Shown one piece after another: positions 34,281-43,539 of a stretch of DNA of 64,000 nt (positions are counted from its first letter, which is position 1; each line of letters opens with the position of its first letter). Location: positions 124,001-188,000 of the forward strand of contig NZ_UUON01000033.1 in NCBI RefSeq assembly GCF_900590885.1. The letters are read 5' to 3'. The notes beneath the pieces were generated by a model, which saw only the letters and a list, made by a program, of their open reading frames with translations, had not been told where the DNA came from and searched no databases. This DNA is from Pseudomonas viridiflava (GTDB taxonomy: Bacteria > Pseudomonadota > Gammaproteobacteria > Pseudomonadales > Pseudomonadaceae). The position numbers and the translations under genes were made by a program.

Positions 34281-35696
34281 TTAAAGAATGTTGAACGGGA
34301 TGGTGGTGACCAGACGGAACTCTTTGATGTTGCCGTCAGCCTGTTCGGAGCTGGCGCGGTGAGTCACGTAGGTTGCACGGATGGTGGTGGCCTTGAGTGG
34401 GCCGCTCTGAATGGCGTACGACGAACCCACACCGTATTCCTGGTGTTTCTCGCCGTCCATCAGGCGCAGGTCGCTGCGCGAATCACCGGCGGTGCCGTAG
34501 GCAGTACCGTTGTAGTGAGTACCGTCGATGCCCCAGCCGCGAGCCGAGTAAACGTTGAACTTCAGGCCTGGCACGCCGTATTCGGCCATGTTGATGCCGT
34601 AGGCGATCTGGAAGGACTTCTCGTTCGGGCTGTTGAAGTCCGAAGTCAAGGAGTTGGCCAGGTAGATGCCGTTGGTTTCGTGCAGGTAGTCGAAGTACTC
34701 GTTACCGTTAACGGCCTGGTACGAGAAGGTCAGGCTGTGGGCCTGGTGAGTCAGTCCCAGGGACAACGAGTACGTGTCGTTGTCGATGTTGCCCATCTTC
34801 TTGCTGCCGGTGTCGGTGGTCTTGTAGTAGTTCAGGCCGGTGGTCAGTGCCAGGGTCTGAGCATCACCCAGTTCGTGGGTAGCGCCGAAGTAGTACTGGT
34901 TCCAGAAGTCTTCAACGTTGGCGGCGAAGAGGCTGGTTTTCAGGCTCTTGAACGGCTGATAGTTGAAGCCCAGGGTCTTGACCTTGTCGGTTTCCTGGCC
35001 ATTGCCGTATTCAGAGCGGAATTTCGACAGGCTCTGCTCGGTACGTGGCGAAACGCGGTCGAAGATACCGCCCTGGAAGGACAGGTTGCTCAGCTCTTCA
35101 CTGTTGAAGCTCACACCTTCGAAGCTCGACGGCAGGGCGCGGTTACCGATGGTGTCGATGATACCGGTGCTGAAGTTCTGGCGACCTGCGGTCAAGGTGG
35201 TGTTGGAGACACGGAACTTGACGTTGGCCAGGCCCAGCTTGCTCCACTGGCCTACGGCGTCGCCGAAGGAGTGAGCGAGGGTACGGTTGGAACCACCGGC
35301 GATGTCTTTCTGGTCGCGGTCGAGCGCGATGTAGTTGTAAGCAGCAACTTCAGTGCTGACGCCAACTGTGCCTTGGGTGAAGCCCGAGGTGTAGTTGAGG
35401 ATGGTGCCTTGAGCCCAGTTATAGCGACGCGAAACTCGGGTCGTTACGTCATTGGCTTTGTCGGCTTCGCTTTTGTAGTAGCCGAACTTCTGGCCACGAA
35501 ATTTCATTTCGTTGGAGTACCAGTTACGCGTGGTACCGCCCAGGCTTTGACCGTCGATAAAGCCTTTGGCCTCGCTTTGGGCGCTGGAGCCGGCCAATGT
35601 GGTAGGAACGAAGTCCTGGCTGGCGGGTTCAGCGTAGGCGGTGGCCGTGATGCTGCTGATGGCCAGGGCCAGAAGCGCTTTGCTGCTCAGTTTCAT
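34281..35696 (-). CDS. opdP: OprD-family outer-membrane porin (OpdP-like)
   Basis: Substrate-specific 18-strand porin of 471 residues. The signal peptide ends TATAYA, the mature N-terminus reads EPASQDFVPTTLAGSS, and the C-terminus is TTIPFNIL. The OprD family takes up basic amino acids, peptides and carboxylates. Its position inside a dipeptide operon matches P. aeruginosa OpdP, which imports glycine-glutamate-type peptides. I chose ATG 35696, because the extension to 35822 is leader DNA. It gives the transporter its own outer-membrane entry. Confidence 0.9.
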   Translation of the reverse strand: MKLSSKALLALAISSITATAYAEPASQDFVPTTLAGSSAQSEAKGFIDGQSLGGTTRNWYSNEMKFRGQKFGYYKSEADKANDVTTRVSRRYNWAQGTILNYTSGFTQGTVGVSTEVAAYNYIALDRDQKDIAGGSNRTLAHSFGDAVGQWSKLGLANVKFRVSNTTLTAGRQNFSTGIIDTIGNRALPSSFEGVSFNSEELSNLSFQGGIFDRVSPRTEQSLSKFRSEYGNGQETDKVKTLGFNYQPFKSLKTSLFAANVEDFWNQYYFGATHELGDAQTLALTTGLNYYKTTDTGSKKMGNIDNDTYSLSLGLTHQAHSLTFSYQAVNGNEYFDYLHETNGIYLANSLTSDFNSPNEKSFQIAYGINMAEYGVPGLKFNVYSARGWGIDGTHYNGTAYGTAGDSRSDLRLMDGEKHQEYGVGSSYAIQSGPLKATTIRATYVTHRASSEQADGNIKEFRLVTTIPFNIL

Positions 35697-35828
35697 GGGT
35701 GAAGCTCCTTTGGTTCTCTTTTTAATGCCGGTCTTTTTTGGTGATCCGGCTATTTGGGTGTGTAACTCGTTCAAGCTAGTGCAAACGTTTGCCGTGGGAA
35801 ATTTCCCAACAAAAGGCTGCACGTTTGC

Positions 35829-35851
35829 CGGAGAGCGAGTTTCGCTCTCCG
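35829..35851. terminator. hairpin after the third dppA paralogue
   Basis: CGGAGAGCGA / TCGCTCTCCG perfect 10-bp stem with a 3-base loop, 17 bases after the gene's stop (minus strand) and without a U-run. Confidence 0.6.
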
Positions 35852-35868
35852 CGCATCCGGTTATTTTC

Positions 35869-37473
35869 TTATGGGGTAATGCTGACGCCCGAGAACACGT
35901 TGCGGCCGAAGGGGCTCACTTTGAAGCCTTCGACTTTGGCGCTTAACGGCTGGTTGACCGTCGAGTGGGCGACTGGCGTGATCGGCACCTGCGCTTTAAG
36001 CAGTTGCTGCGCCTGTTTGTACAGAACAGTCCGTTGTTCGCGGTCGGTGACGACCTTGGCTTGCTTGATCAGCTTGTCGTAGGCCGGGTCGCACCACATG
36101 GAGTAGTTGTTCCCGCCAATGGCGTCGCAGCTGTAGAGGGTGCCCAGCCAGTTGTCCGGGTCCCCATTGTCGCCAGTCCAGCCGATCAGGCTGATATCGT
36201 GCTCACCGTTCTTGGTGCGCTTGATGTATTCGCCCCACTCGTAGCTGACGATCTTGACCTTGAGGCCGATCTTGGCCCAGTCGCTTTGCAGCATCTCGGC
36301 CATCAGCTTGGCGTTGGGGTTGTACGGGCGTTGTACCGGCATCGCCCACAGGGTGATTTCGGTACCTTCCTTCACGCCGGCGGCCTTGAGCAGTTCCTTG
36401 GCTTTTTCCGGGTTGTAGGCGGCGTCCTTGATGCTGTCGTCGTAGGACCACTGCGTCGGCGGCATGGCGTTGACCGCCAGTTGCCCCGCGCCCTGGTACA
36501 CGGCATTGAGGATGCTCTGTTTGTTCACCGCCATGTCCAGCGCCTGGCGCACTTCGAGCTGGTCGAAGGGCTTGTGGCGCACGTTGTAGGCGATGTAGCC
36601 GAGGTTGAAACCGGGCTTGGTCAGCAGTTGCAGGTTCGGATCGGCCTTCAGCGCTTCCACGTCAGCCGGGCGCGGGTGCAGGGTGACCTGGCATTCGCCG
36701 GCCTTGAGTTTCTGCACGCGCACCGAGGCGTCAGTGTTGATCGCGAAGATCAACTGGTCCAGTTGGACCTTGCTCGGGTCCCAGTACTGTTTGTTGGCCA
36801 CATAGCGGATCTGCGAATCTTTCTGATAGCGCTGGAATACGAACGGGCCAGTGCCGACCGGCTTCTGGTTGATGTCGCTGGGCTTGCCTTCCTTGAGCAA
36901 CTGCTCGGCGTATTCGGCCGAAAGGATGGCAGCAAAACTCATGGCGATATTCTGCACGAACGCGGCGTCTACCGAGTTCAGGGTCATCACCACGGTGTAG
37001 GGGCCGGTTTTCTCGACCTTGGCAATGTTCTTGTTCAGGCTCATCCCGTTGAAGTATGGAAACTCGGTGGGGTAGGCCTTGCGAAACGGGTGGTCGGGGT
37101 CAAGCATGCGGTTGAAGGTGAACAGCACGTCGTCGGCGTTGAAGTCGCGCGTCGGCTTGAATTCCTTGTTGCTGTGGAATTTCACCCCTTCACGCAGGTG
37201 AAAGGTGTAGGTCAGGCCGTCTTCGGAAATATCCCACTTGGTTGCCAGCCCAGGCACCACATTGGTCGCGCCTTTTTCAAACTCCACCAGCCGGTTGTAC
37301 AGCGGCTCGGCCACGTCGTTATCCGTGGCGGTGGTGTATTGCGCGGTATCAAAGCCCGCCGGGCTGCCTTCGGAGCAGAACACCAGGCTCTTCTTGTCGG
37401 CGGCCTGGCCCATCGTGGCCACAGCCAGCAGGCTGGTGCCAAAAATTGCGGATAGAACGGTGGTATGGCGCAT
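35869..37473 (-). CDS. dppA: dipeptide-binding protein, DppA3-like paralogue
   Basis: Periplasmic peptide-binding protein of 534 residues with a signal ending TMGQAADK. Mature start LVFCSEGSPAGFDTAQYTT; binding-fold landmarks DGLTYTFHLREGVKFHSN and GWTGDNGDPDNWLGTLYSCD. By eye it is much closer to the next two paralogues than to the one next to dppB. A two-stem hairpin sits in its 5' UTR and a perfect hairpin follows its stop, so its level may be set post-transcriptionally. By gene order it corresponds to P. aeruginosa DppA3. Confidence 0.9.
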   Translation of the reverse strand: MRHTTVLSAIFGTSLLAVATMGQAADKKSLVFCSEGSPAGFDTAQYTTATDNDVAEPLYNRLVEFEKGATNVVPGLATKWDISEDGLTYTFHLREGVKFHSNKEFKPTRDFNADDVLFTFNRMLDPDHPFRKAYPTEFPYFNGMSLNKNIAKVEKTGPYTVVMTLNSVDAAFVQNIAMSFAAILSAEYAEQLLKEGKPSDINQKPVGTGPFVFQRYQKDSQIRYVANKQYWDPSKVQLDQLIFAINTDASVRVQKLKAGECQVTLHPRPADVEALKADPNLQLLTKPGFNLGYIAYNVRHKPFDQLEVRQALDMAVNKQSILNAVYQGAGQLAVNAMPPTQWSYDDSIKDAAYNPEKAKELLKAAGVKEGTEITLWAMPVQRPYNPNAKLMAEMLQSDWAKIGLKVKIVSYEWGEYIKRTKNGEHDISLIGWTGDNGDPDNWLGTLYSCDAIGGNNYSMWCDPAYDKLIKQAKVVTDREQRTVLYKQAQQLLKAQVPITPVAHSTVNQPLSAKVEGFKVSPFGRNVFSGVSITP

Positions 37474-37503
37474 GACGATCCCGATCCTTGTTTGTAGTTG
37501 TCA

Positions 37504-37548
37504 TCAGTGAGCAATCAGCCTGGCGTTCGGCCAGGCAGACATCACTGA
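37504..37548 (-). promoter_or_regulatory. two-stem 5' UTR structure of a dppA paralogue
   Basis: Outer stem TCAGTGA / TCACTGA encloses a GCCTGGC / GCCAGGC hairpin with a 5-base loop. The element ends 31 bases before the ATG at 37473. It may control stability or ribosome access. Confidence 0.45.
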
Positions 37549-37740
37549 TCCCACACACAGCAAGTGCCTTTCCCAGGTTGACGCTTCTGCTGTCCTACGA
37601 CGGTATGGGTCGTGGACTTCGCAGTAAATGCGCCAAAACGGACTGACCTTGTAGGCAACAGATTCACATGTCGCGGTCCGCTTCTGTAGGACGAAGCGAC
37701 TACGGATGTGATCGGTTTCCTGGGGTCCAGGCGAATGCAA

Positions 37741-37771
37741 TAACGGCGACGTTTATGAAACGTCGCCGTTA
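37741..37771. terminator. perfect hairpin after the second dppA paralogue
   Basis: TAACGGCGACGTTT / AAACGTCGCCGTTA, a 14-bp perfect stem around ATG, 8 bases after the stop of the 37779 gene. Only a weak T-run follows on the minus strand. Confidence 0.65.
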
Positions 37772-37778
37772 CTGATCC

Positions 37779-39407
37779 TTACTTGCCGCTTACGCTCACG
37801 CCATAGAAGGAGTTCAGGCCAAACGGGCTGATCTTGAAGTCCTGTACGGTGTTGCGCATGGGTTGATACACCGTCGAGTGCGCGATAGGTGTCATCGGGA
37901 CTGCATCTTTGAGGATATGTTGCGCCTGCTTGTACAGCTCGGTGCGTTTGGCGACATCCGATGTGGCCTTGGCTTCTTTGACGATGCCGTCGAATTTCTT
38001 GTCGCACCATTTGGAGAAGTTGTTACCGGCCAGCGAGTCGCAGCCGAACAGCACGTTCAGCCAGTTGTCCGGGTCACCATTGTCGCCGCTCCAGCCAATG
38101 ATCATGGCCTGGTTCTCGCCGCCTTTGGAACGCTTGATGTACTCGCCCCACTCATAGCTGGTGATCTTGACCTTGAGGCCGATCTTGGACCAGTCGTTTT
38201 GCAGCATCTCGGCCATCAGCTTGGCGTTCGGGTTGTACGGACGCTGAACCGGCATGGCCCACAGCACGATTTCGGTACCTTCCTTGACGCCGGCTTCCTT
38301 GAGCAGCGCCTTGGCTTTCTCAGGGTCGAACTTGGCATCCTTGATGGTGGTGTCATACGACCATTGGGTCGGCGGCATGGCGTTGACGGCCAATTGGCCA
38401 GCGCCCTGGTACACGGAGTCGATGATCTGCTGCTTGTTGACCGACATGTCCAAAGCCTGACGCACGCGGATATCAGCCAACGGGTTTGGCTGATCGCTGC
38501 CCTTGACCTTGTCCATCACGTTGTAGGCGATGTAGCCCAGGTTGAAACCGGCCTGGTTCGGCAGTTTCAGGTCCTTGTCTTCGCCCAGCGCCTTGAGGTC
38601 GGCCGGACGTGGGAACAGCGTGACCTGGCATTCGTTTTTCTTCAGCTTCTGGATGCGCACCGACGGGTCGGTGGTGATGGCGAAGATCAGGTTGTCGATC
38701 TTCACGTCTTCAGGTTTCCAGTAGTCCTTGTTGCCGGTGTAACGGATGTTCGAGTCTTTCTGGTAGCTCTTGAACACGAACGGGCCAGTACCGATCGGCT
38801 TCTGGTTGATGTCGGCGGCTTTGCCTTCCTTCAACAGTTGCGCGGCATATTCGGCGGACTGGATCGACGCGAAGCTCATCGCCAGGTTCTGGATGAAAGC
38901 GGCGTCCACGGTGCCAAGGGTGAACTTGACGGTGTGGTCATCGACTTTCTCGATGTTCTTGATGTTGGTGTCCATCCCCATGTCCGTGAAGTACGGGAAC
39001 TCGGTGGGGTAGGCTTTGCGGAACGGGTCGTCCTTGTTGATCATGCGGTTGAACGTGAACAGCACGTCATCGGCATTGAAGGTACGGGTCGGCTTGAAGT
39101 ACGCGGTGGTGTGGAACTTGACGCCGTCGCGCAGGTGGAAGGTGTACGTCAGGCCATCCGAGGACACGTCCCAGTTGGTGGCCAGCCCAGGAATCACAGC
39201 GGTGCCGCCGCGTTCGAACTGGGTCAGACGGTTGAACATGGTTTCGGCCGAGGCATCGAAGTCTGTTCCGGTGGTGTACTGGCCTGGGTCAAAACCAGCC
39301 GGGCTCCCTTCGGAGCAGAACACCAGGTTACTCGCCGCTTGGGCGAATGGGGCGGCGGCCATAAGGCCAGCACTCACTAATAACGGAAGGACTGCGTGTT
39401 TGAACAT
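37779..39407 (-). CDS. dppA: dipeptide-binding protein, DppA2-like paralogue
   Basis: Periplasmic binding protein of 542 residues with a signal ending PFAQAASN. It is close to the neighbouring paralogue (shared ITSYEWGEYIKRSKGGENQA, PVQRPYNPNAKLMAEMLQND). It carries a small insertion, VKGSDQPNPLADI near residue 318, that the others lack and that could change ligand choice. I chose ATG 39407; the upstream in-frame start is 39431. The mRNA just before the start (AATGACAACAAATC) resembles a Crc/Hfq binding site. Confidence 0.9.
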   Translation of the reverse strand: MFKHAVLPLLVSAGLMAAAPFAQAASNLVFCSEGSPAGFDPGQYTTGTDFDASAETMFNRLTQFERGGTAVIPGLATNWDVSSDGLTYTFHLRDGVKFHTTAYFKPTRTFNADDVLFTFNRMINKDDPFRKAYPTEFPYFTDMGMDTNIKNIEKVDDHTVKFTLGTVDAAFIQNLAMSFASIQSAEYAAQLLKEGKAADINQKPIGTGPFVFKSYQKDSNIRYTGNKDYWKPEDVKIDNLIFAITTDPSVRIQKLKKNECQVTLFPRPADLKALGEDKDLKLPNQAGFNLGYIAYNVMDKVKGSDQPNPLADIRVRQALDMSVNKQQIIDSVYQGAGQLAVNAMPPTQWSYDTTIKDAKFDPEKAKALLKEAGVKEGTEIVLWAMPVQRPYNPNAKLMAEMLQNDWSKIGLKVKITSYEWGEYIKRSKGGENQAMIIGWSGDNGDPDNWLNVLFGCDSLAGNNFSKWCDKKFDGIVKEAKATSDVAKRTELYKQAQHILKDAVPMTPIAHSTVYQPMRNTVQDFKISPFGLNSFYGVSVSGK

Positions 39408-39623
39408 GTTGGCCTCATGATTTGTTGTCATTTTTGGTGGTGAGGGCGACCTCGTGAGTCGGCCTGCGGATACTTATGCAGGCGCCATACCCATTGCAAG
39501 ATGTTGAACCGTTGCAATAGGCAAACAGTGGTACGAACGTACAGGAATGTCGCAATTATGAAAGTTTCTACATAAATGGACCGATTTCGAGGGTTTTTTC
39601 GGTGCAGGAGGCGCACCAAGAAA

Positions 39624-39658
39624 GCCCAACCGAGGCGTCTAGCGCACTCGGTTGGGGC
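39624..39658 (-). terminator. terminator-like hairpin after the first dppA paralogue
   Basis: Stem GCCCAACCGAG / CTCGGTTGGGGC (one bulge) with TTTCTT following on the minus strand, 8 bases after the stop at 39666. Confidence 0.7.
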
Positions 39659-39665
39659 GTCGCTG

Positions 39666-41267
39666 TTACTTATCTAGACCCACGCCATAGAAGGGCGTCA
39701 GGCCAAACGGGCTGATCTTGAAGTCGGTGACTTCCTTGCGCAGCGGTTGGAAAACCGTCGAGTTCGCAATAGGCGTTATAGGCACTTGTTCCTTAAGGAT
39801 TTTTTGTGCCTGCTGATACCACTTGATGCGTTGCTCGCGGTCACTGCTGACCTTGGCCTGCTGCACCAGCTTGTCGTAGGCCGGGTTACACCATTTGGCG
39901 TAGTTGCTGCCCTTGACCGCAGCACAACTGTAGAGCACGCCGAGCCAGTTATCCGGGTCGCCGTTATCGCCGGTCCAGCCATAAATCATCGCGTCGTGCT
40001 CGCCATTTTTGGCGCGCTTGATGTACTCGCCCCACTCATAGCTGACGATGTTAGCCTTGATGCCGATTTTTTCCCAATCCTGCTGGATCATTTGCGCCGA
40101 CATCCGCGCATTCGGGTTGGACGCGCGCTGGACCGTCATGGCCCACAAGTTGATGGTGGTACCGGGTGCAACCCCTGCTTCTTTTAGTAGCGCCTTTGCC
40201 TTGGCCGGGTCATGCGGCGCGTCCTTGATCGACGGGTCATAAGACCACTGCGCCGGTGGCAACGCGTTCTGCGCCAATTGCCCGGCGCTCTGGTACACGG
40301 CCTTGATGATCGCCGGTTTATCGATGGCCATGTCCAGGGCCTGGCGTACCTTGAGCTGGTCCAGCGGCGGGTGTGTCACGTTGTAGGCCAGGAAGCCCAG
40401 GTTGAAGCCGGCCTGCTGCAGCACGCGCAGGTTGGGGTCTTGCTTCATGACTTCGATGTCGGCCGGGCGCGGGTAGCCGCTGACCTGGCATTCGCCGGCC
40501 TTGAGTTTCTGCAGGCGCGAGGCGGCATCCGGGGTGATGGCGAACACCAGGTTGTCGAGCTTCACGTCCTCGGGCTTCCAGTACTGTTTATTCGCCACGT
40601 AGCGGATCTGCGAATCTTTCTGGTAGCGCTTGAACACAAACGGCCCGGTGCCCACCGGCTTCTGGTTGATGTCTTCGGCCTTGCCTTCCTTGAGCAACTG
40701 GTCGGCATATTCGGCGGATTGCACCGAGGCGAAGCTCATGGCCAGGTTCTGCACGAAGGACGCATCGACGTTGTTCAGGCTGAATTGCACGGTGTGCTCG
40801 TCGAGTTTGTCGACGCTTTTGATCGTGGTATTCAAGCCCATGTCGGTGAAGTACGGCGACTCGGAAGGGTAGGCCTTGCGAAACGGGCTGTCGGCATCCA
40901 GCAGGCGATTGAAGGTGAACAGCACGTCGTCGGCGTTGAAGTCGCGGGTCGGCGTGAAGAAGTCGGTGGTGTGAAACTTGACCCCGTCCCGCAGGTGGAA
41001 GGTATAGGTCAGGCCGTCTTTGGAGACTTCCCAGCGTGTTGCCAGGCCGGGTTCGACCTCGGTGCCGCCGCGCTTGAACTGGGTCAGGCGATTGAACACG
41101 GTTTCGGCCGAGGCATCAAAATCGGTGCCGCTGGTGTACTGGCTGGGGTCGAAACCGGCGGGGCTGGCTTCGGAGCAGTAGACCAGGGTGGTGGCCGCCT
41201 GGGCCATTGGCATAAACGCCAGCAGGCCGGCGGCGAGGAGTAGCGGTTTGAAGGCGATTCTGTCCAT
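39666..41267 (-). CDS. dppA: dipeptide-binding protein, DppA1-like paralogue
   Basis: Periplasmic binding protein of 533 residues, the first of the four paralogues in transcription order. The signal ends MPMAQAAT and the mature start is LVYCSEASPAGFDPSQYTS. It shares most landmarks with the two following paralogues but differs in the likely pocket region (QRASNPNARMSAQMIQQDW instead of the PYNPNAKLMAEM version). I chose ATG 41267 over the in-frame upstream start at 41321. Four binding proteins for one permease would widen the peptide range. Confidence 0.9.
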   Translation of the reverse strand: MDRIAFKPLLLAAGLLAFMPMAQAATTLVYCSEASPAGFDPSQYTSGTDFDASAETVFNRLTQFKRGGTEVEPGLATRWEVSKDGLTYTFHLRDGVKFHTTDFFTPTRDFNADDVLFTFNRLLDADSPFRKAYPSESPYFTDMGLNTTIKSVDKLDEHTVQFSLNNVDASFVQNLAMSFASVQSAEYADQLLKEGKAEDINQKPVGTGPFVFKRYQKDSQIRYVANKQYWKPEDVKLDNLVFAITPDAASRLQKLKAGECQVSGYPRPADIEVMKQDPNLRVLQQAGFNLGFLAYNVTHPPLDQLKVRQALDMAIDKPAIIKAVYQSAGQLAQNALPPAQWSYDPSIKDAPHDPAKAKALLKEAGVAPGTTINLWAMTVQRASNPNARMSAQMIQQDWEKIGIKANIVSYEWGEYIKRAKNGEHDAMIYGWTGDNGDPDNWLGVLYSCAAVKGSNYAKWCNPAYDKLVQQAKVSSDREQRIKWYQQAQKILKEQVPITPIANSTVFQPLRKEVTDFKISPFGLTPFYGVGLDK

Positions 41268-41309
41268 GGAGACCCCTGAAATGGCAGGTATAAATGCTGC
41301 CCAAACGAA

Positions 41310-41337
41310 AACGGCGGTCACCGAGGTTACCGCCGTT
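41310..41337 (-). terminator. terminator of the SIMPL-domain gene
   Basis: Stem AACGGCGGTCACC / GGTTACCGCCGTT (one mismatch), followed on the minus strand by TTTTCGTTT. Confidence 0.75.
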
Positions 41338-41357
41338 CAGGTGTGTCAGGTAGGGGG

Positions 41358-42071
41358 TTACTGCATTTGCACTTCGACCACCCCGTCGGCGCTCATGGTC
41401 ACCTGGCTGGTGCCGGCTTCCACTTCCGGCGTCGGCGCCGAATCCATCATGGCGGCTTTCATCATCATTCCACCGCGCGCGTACGGCTGTGGATAACCGT
41501 TGGTGTTGAAGTTCAGGTTGACGATCTTGTAGCCCTTGCCGCCCAGCGCGTCGGTCGCCAGTTGTGCGCGGGCCTTGAATGCGGCGACGGCGTCCTTGAG
41601 CAATGCATCTTCGCTGGCTTTGCGGGTATTGTCGGCGATGGCGAAGTCCATGCTGTCCATTTTCAGGGTGTTGAGCAGTTCGCCGGTGAGCTTGGACAGG
41701 GCCGGGAAGTCGGCACTTTCCAGGCGCAGTTCGGCGCGTTCACGCCAGCCGGTGATCTTCTGGTTCTTGTTGTCGTAGATCGGGTAGCTGTTGCGGCTGC
41801 CCTGGCGCAGAGTCACGGCTTTGACTTCGCGGGCCTGGCCGAGGGCGGTATTCATGGTGGTGGTGATTTCGGCGGCAAGCTTGGCCGGGTCGGCATTTTG
41901 CGACTCGGTATAAAGGGTGACGATCATCTTGTCGCGGGCCACTTCCTGGCTGACTTCGGCACGCAGGGAAATCTGGTTGTAATGCAGCTCATCGGCGGCC
42001 ATCGCCGGAAGGCTGGCCAGGGCGCTGGCGCTGAGGGTGAGAACGGCTGCACTGCAAGTGAAACGAGACAT
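41358..42071 (-). CDS. SIMPL-domain (DUF541) periplasmic protein
   Basis: Exported protein of 237 residues: signal peptide ending LPAMAADE, then a SIMPL domain (about 30-230) with repeated alternating strands (ISLRAEVSQEVARDKMIVTL, GYKIVNLNFNTNG). The family includes outer-membrane- or periplasm-associated proteins of unclear molecular role, such as E. coli YggE, linked to oxidative stress. It is divergent from roxSR, as in P. aeruginosa where the same neighbour occurs. A terminator separates it from the dpp genes. Confidence 0.88.
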   Translation of the reverse strand: MSRFTCSAAVLTLSASALASLPAMAADELHYNQISLRAEVSQEVARDKMIVTLYTESQNADPAKLAAEITTTMNTALGQAREVKAVTLRQGSRNSYPIYDNKNQKITGWRERAELRLESADFPALSKLTGELLNTLKMDSMDFAIADNTRKASEDALLKDAVAAFKARAQLATDALGGKGYKIVNLNFNTNGYPQPYARGGMMMKAAMMDSAPTPEVEAGTSQVTMSADGVVEVQMQ

Positions 42072-42233
42072 GGAAGCTCCTTGGGATGTTCGTGTTCGGT
42101 ATGACTGTAGACGGTGGCATCGGGTTCTTCGGGTTTACACATTCGCTACAAGTTGGGCGAGTGCCGACGAACGGTCGCTTGCCCGGCCTGCGGCAAAGAG
42201 CCACACACGCCGTGTCAGCGCGTCTGCTTCGTT

Positions 42234-42239
42234 TATACT
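42234..42239 (+). promoter_or_regulatory. predicted -10 element of roxSR
   Basis: TATACT 38 bases before the roxS ATG. A -35 is not clear (CGTGTC at 17-base spacing), so an activator may be needed. The 205-bp gap also holds the promoter of the divergent SIMPL gene. Confidence 0.4.
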
Positions 42240-42276
42240 CCTGCCGATCCGCCTGCAGCGCTCACCGGGAGAGCTC

Positions 42277-43539
42277 ATGCTCGCCGCCGTAAAACTGACT
42301 TCCGCCACCCGCCAGAACCTTTGGCGACTGACGTTTATCCGTACCCTGGTACTGGCCGCACAGGCCGGCTCCGTCGGGCTCGCGTATTGGTTCGACCTCC
42401 TACCGCTGCCGTGGCTGCAACTGGGCGTGACCCTCGGTTTTTCCATCGTGCTGTGTGTGTTCACCGCCATCCGGTTGCGCACCACCTGGCCGGTAACCGA
42501 GCTGGAATACGCCCTGCAACTGGCCTGCGACCTGTTTATCCACAGTGTGTTGCTGTATTTCTCCGGTGGTTCCACCAACCCGTTCGTTTCCTATTACCTG
42601 GTGCCCCTGACCATCGCCGCGGTGACCTTGCCGTGGCGCTACTCGGTGGCGCTGTCGGGTATCGCGCTGGCCTTGTACACCCTGTTGCTGGCGCGCTTCT
42701 ATCCGTTGCAAACCTTCCCGATCGCCCGGGAAAACCTGCAGATCTACGGGATGTGGCTGAGCTTTGCGCTGTCTGCCGCGGTCATCACCTTTTTCGCCGC
42801 GCGCATGGCCGAAGAGCTGCGCCGCCAGGAAGAGCTGCGCGCCATTCGCCGTGAAGAAGGCCTGCGTGACCAGCAATTGCTCGCCGTCGCCACCCAGGCC
42901 GCCGGCGCTGCCCATGAGCTGGGCACACCCTTGGCGACCATGAGCGTGCTGCTCAACGAAATGACCCAGGACCATCACGACCCTGCGCTGCAGGAAGACC
43001 TCGGCGTGCTGCGCGAGCAGGTCAAGCAGTGCAAACAGACCTTGCAGCAACTGGTGCGCGCCGCCGAAGCCAATCGCCGCCTAGCGGTAGAGATGCAGGA
43101 CGTGACCCAGTGGCTCGACGAAGCCTTGAACCGCTGGCACCTGATGCGCCCCGAGGCCAGTTACCGCTTCAACCTGCTCGGCCAGGGCACGGTGCCGCGC
43201 ATGGCGCCGCCGCCCGACCTGACCCAGGCGCTGCTCAACCTGCTGAACAACGCTGCTGACGCCTGCCCCGAAGGCCTGGGCGTGCAGCTGGACTGGGACG
43301 CGGAAGACGTGACCATCAGCATTCGCGACCACGGCGCGGGCGTGCCGCTGGCCATTGCCGAACAGATCGGCAAACCCTTCTTTACCACCAAGGGCAAAGG
43401 CTTCGGCCTCGGCCTGTTTTTGAGCAAGGCCAGCGTGACCCGCGCGGGCGGCTCAGTGAAGCTCTATAGTCATGAGGAAGGCGGCACGCTCACCGAGCTG
43501 CGCCTGCCCCGTGTCGCACGAGGAGATATCGATGACTGA
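42277..43539 (+). CDS. roxS: RoxS, redox-sensing histidine kinase (RegB/PrrB family)
   Basis: Membrane kinase of 420 residues with about six TM helices in the first 180 residues. The quinone-binding heptapeptide GGSTNPF lies in the membrane domain. The phosphoacceptor is His213 in GAAHELGTPLATM, followed by a dimerisation helix with a Cys (QVKQCKQTLQQL) where RegB has its redox-active Cys. The ATPase domain has LLNNAADACP, DHGAGV and GKGFGLGLFLSK. It senses respiratory redox state and controls terminal oxidases with RoxR. ATG 42277 follows GGGAGA, and the stop overlaps roxR by 8 bases. Confidence 0.94.
   Translation: MLAAVKLTSATRQNLWRLTFIRTLVLAAQAGSVGLAYWFDLLPLPWLQLGVTLGFSIVLCVFTAIRLRTTWPVTELEYALQLACDLFIHSVLLYFSGGSTNPFVSYYLVPLTIAAVTLPWRYSVALSGIALALYTLLLARFYPLQTFPIARENLQIYGMWLSFALSAAVITFFAARMAEELRRQEELRAIRREEGLRDQQLLAVATQAAGAAHELGTPLATMSVLLNEMTQDHHDPALQEDLGVLREQVKQCKQTLQQLVRAAEANRRLAVEMQDVTQWLDEALNRWHLMRPEASYRFNLLGQGTVPRMAPPPDLTQALLNLLNNAADACPEGLGVQLDWDAEDVTISIRDHGAGVPLAIAEQIGKPFFTTKGKGFGLGLFLSKASVTRAGGSVKLYSHEEGGTLTELRLPRVARGDIDD

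Larger units (their letters stand above)
37474..37778. other. 305-bp gap between dppA paralogues with two hairpins
   Basis: No gene seen. On the minus strand it holds the 3' hairpin of the upstream paralogue (37741-37771), about 190 bases of unassigned sequence that could carry a promoter, and the two-stem structure at 37504-37548, 31 bases before the next start codon. Confidence 0.5.
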
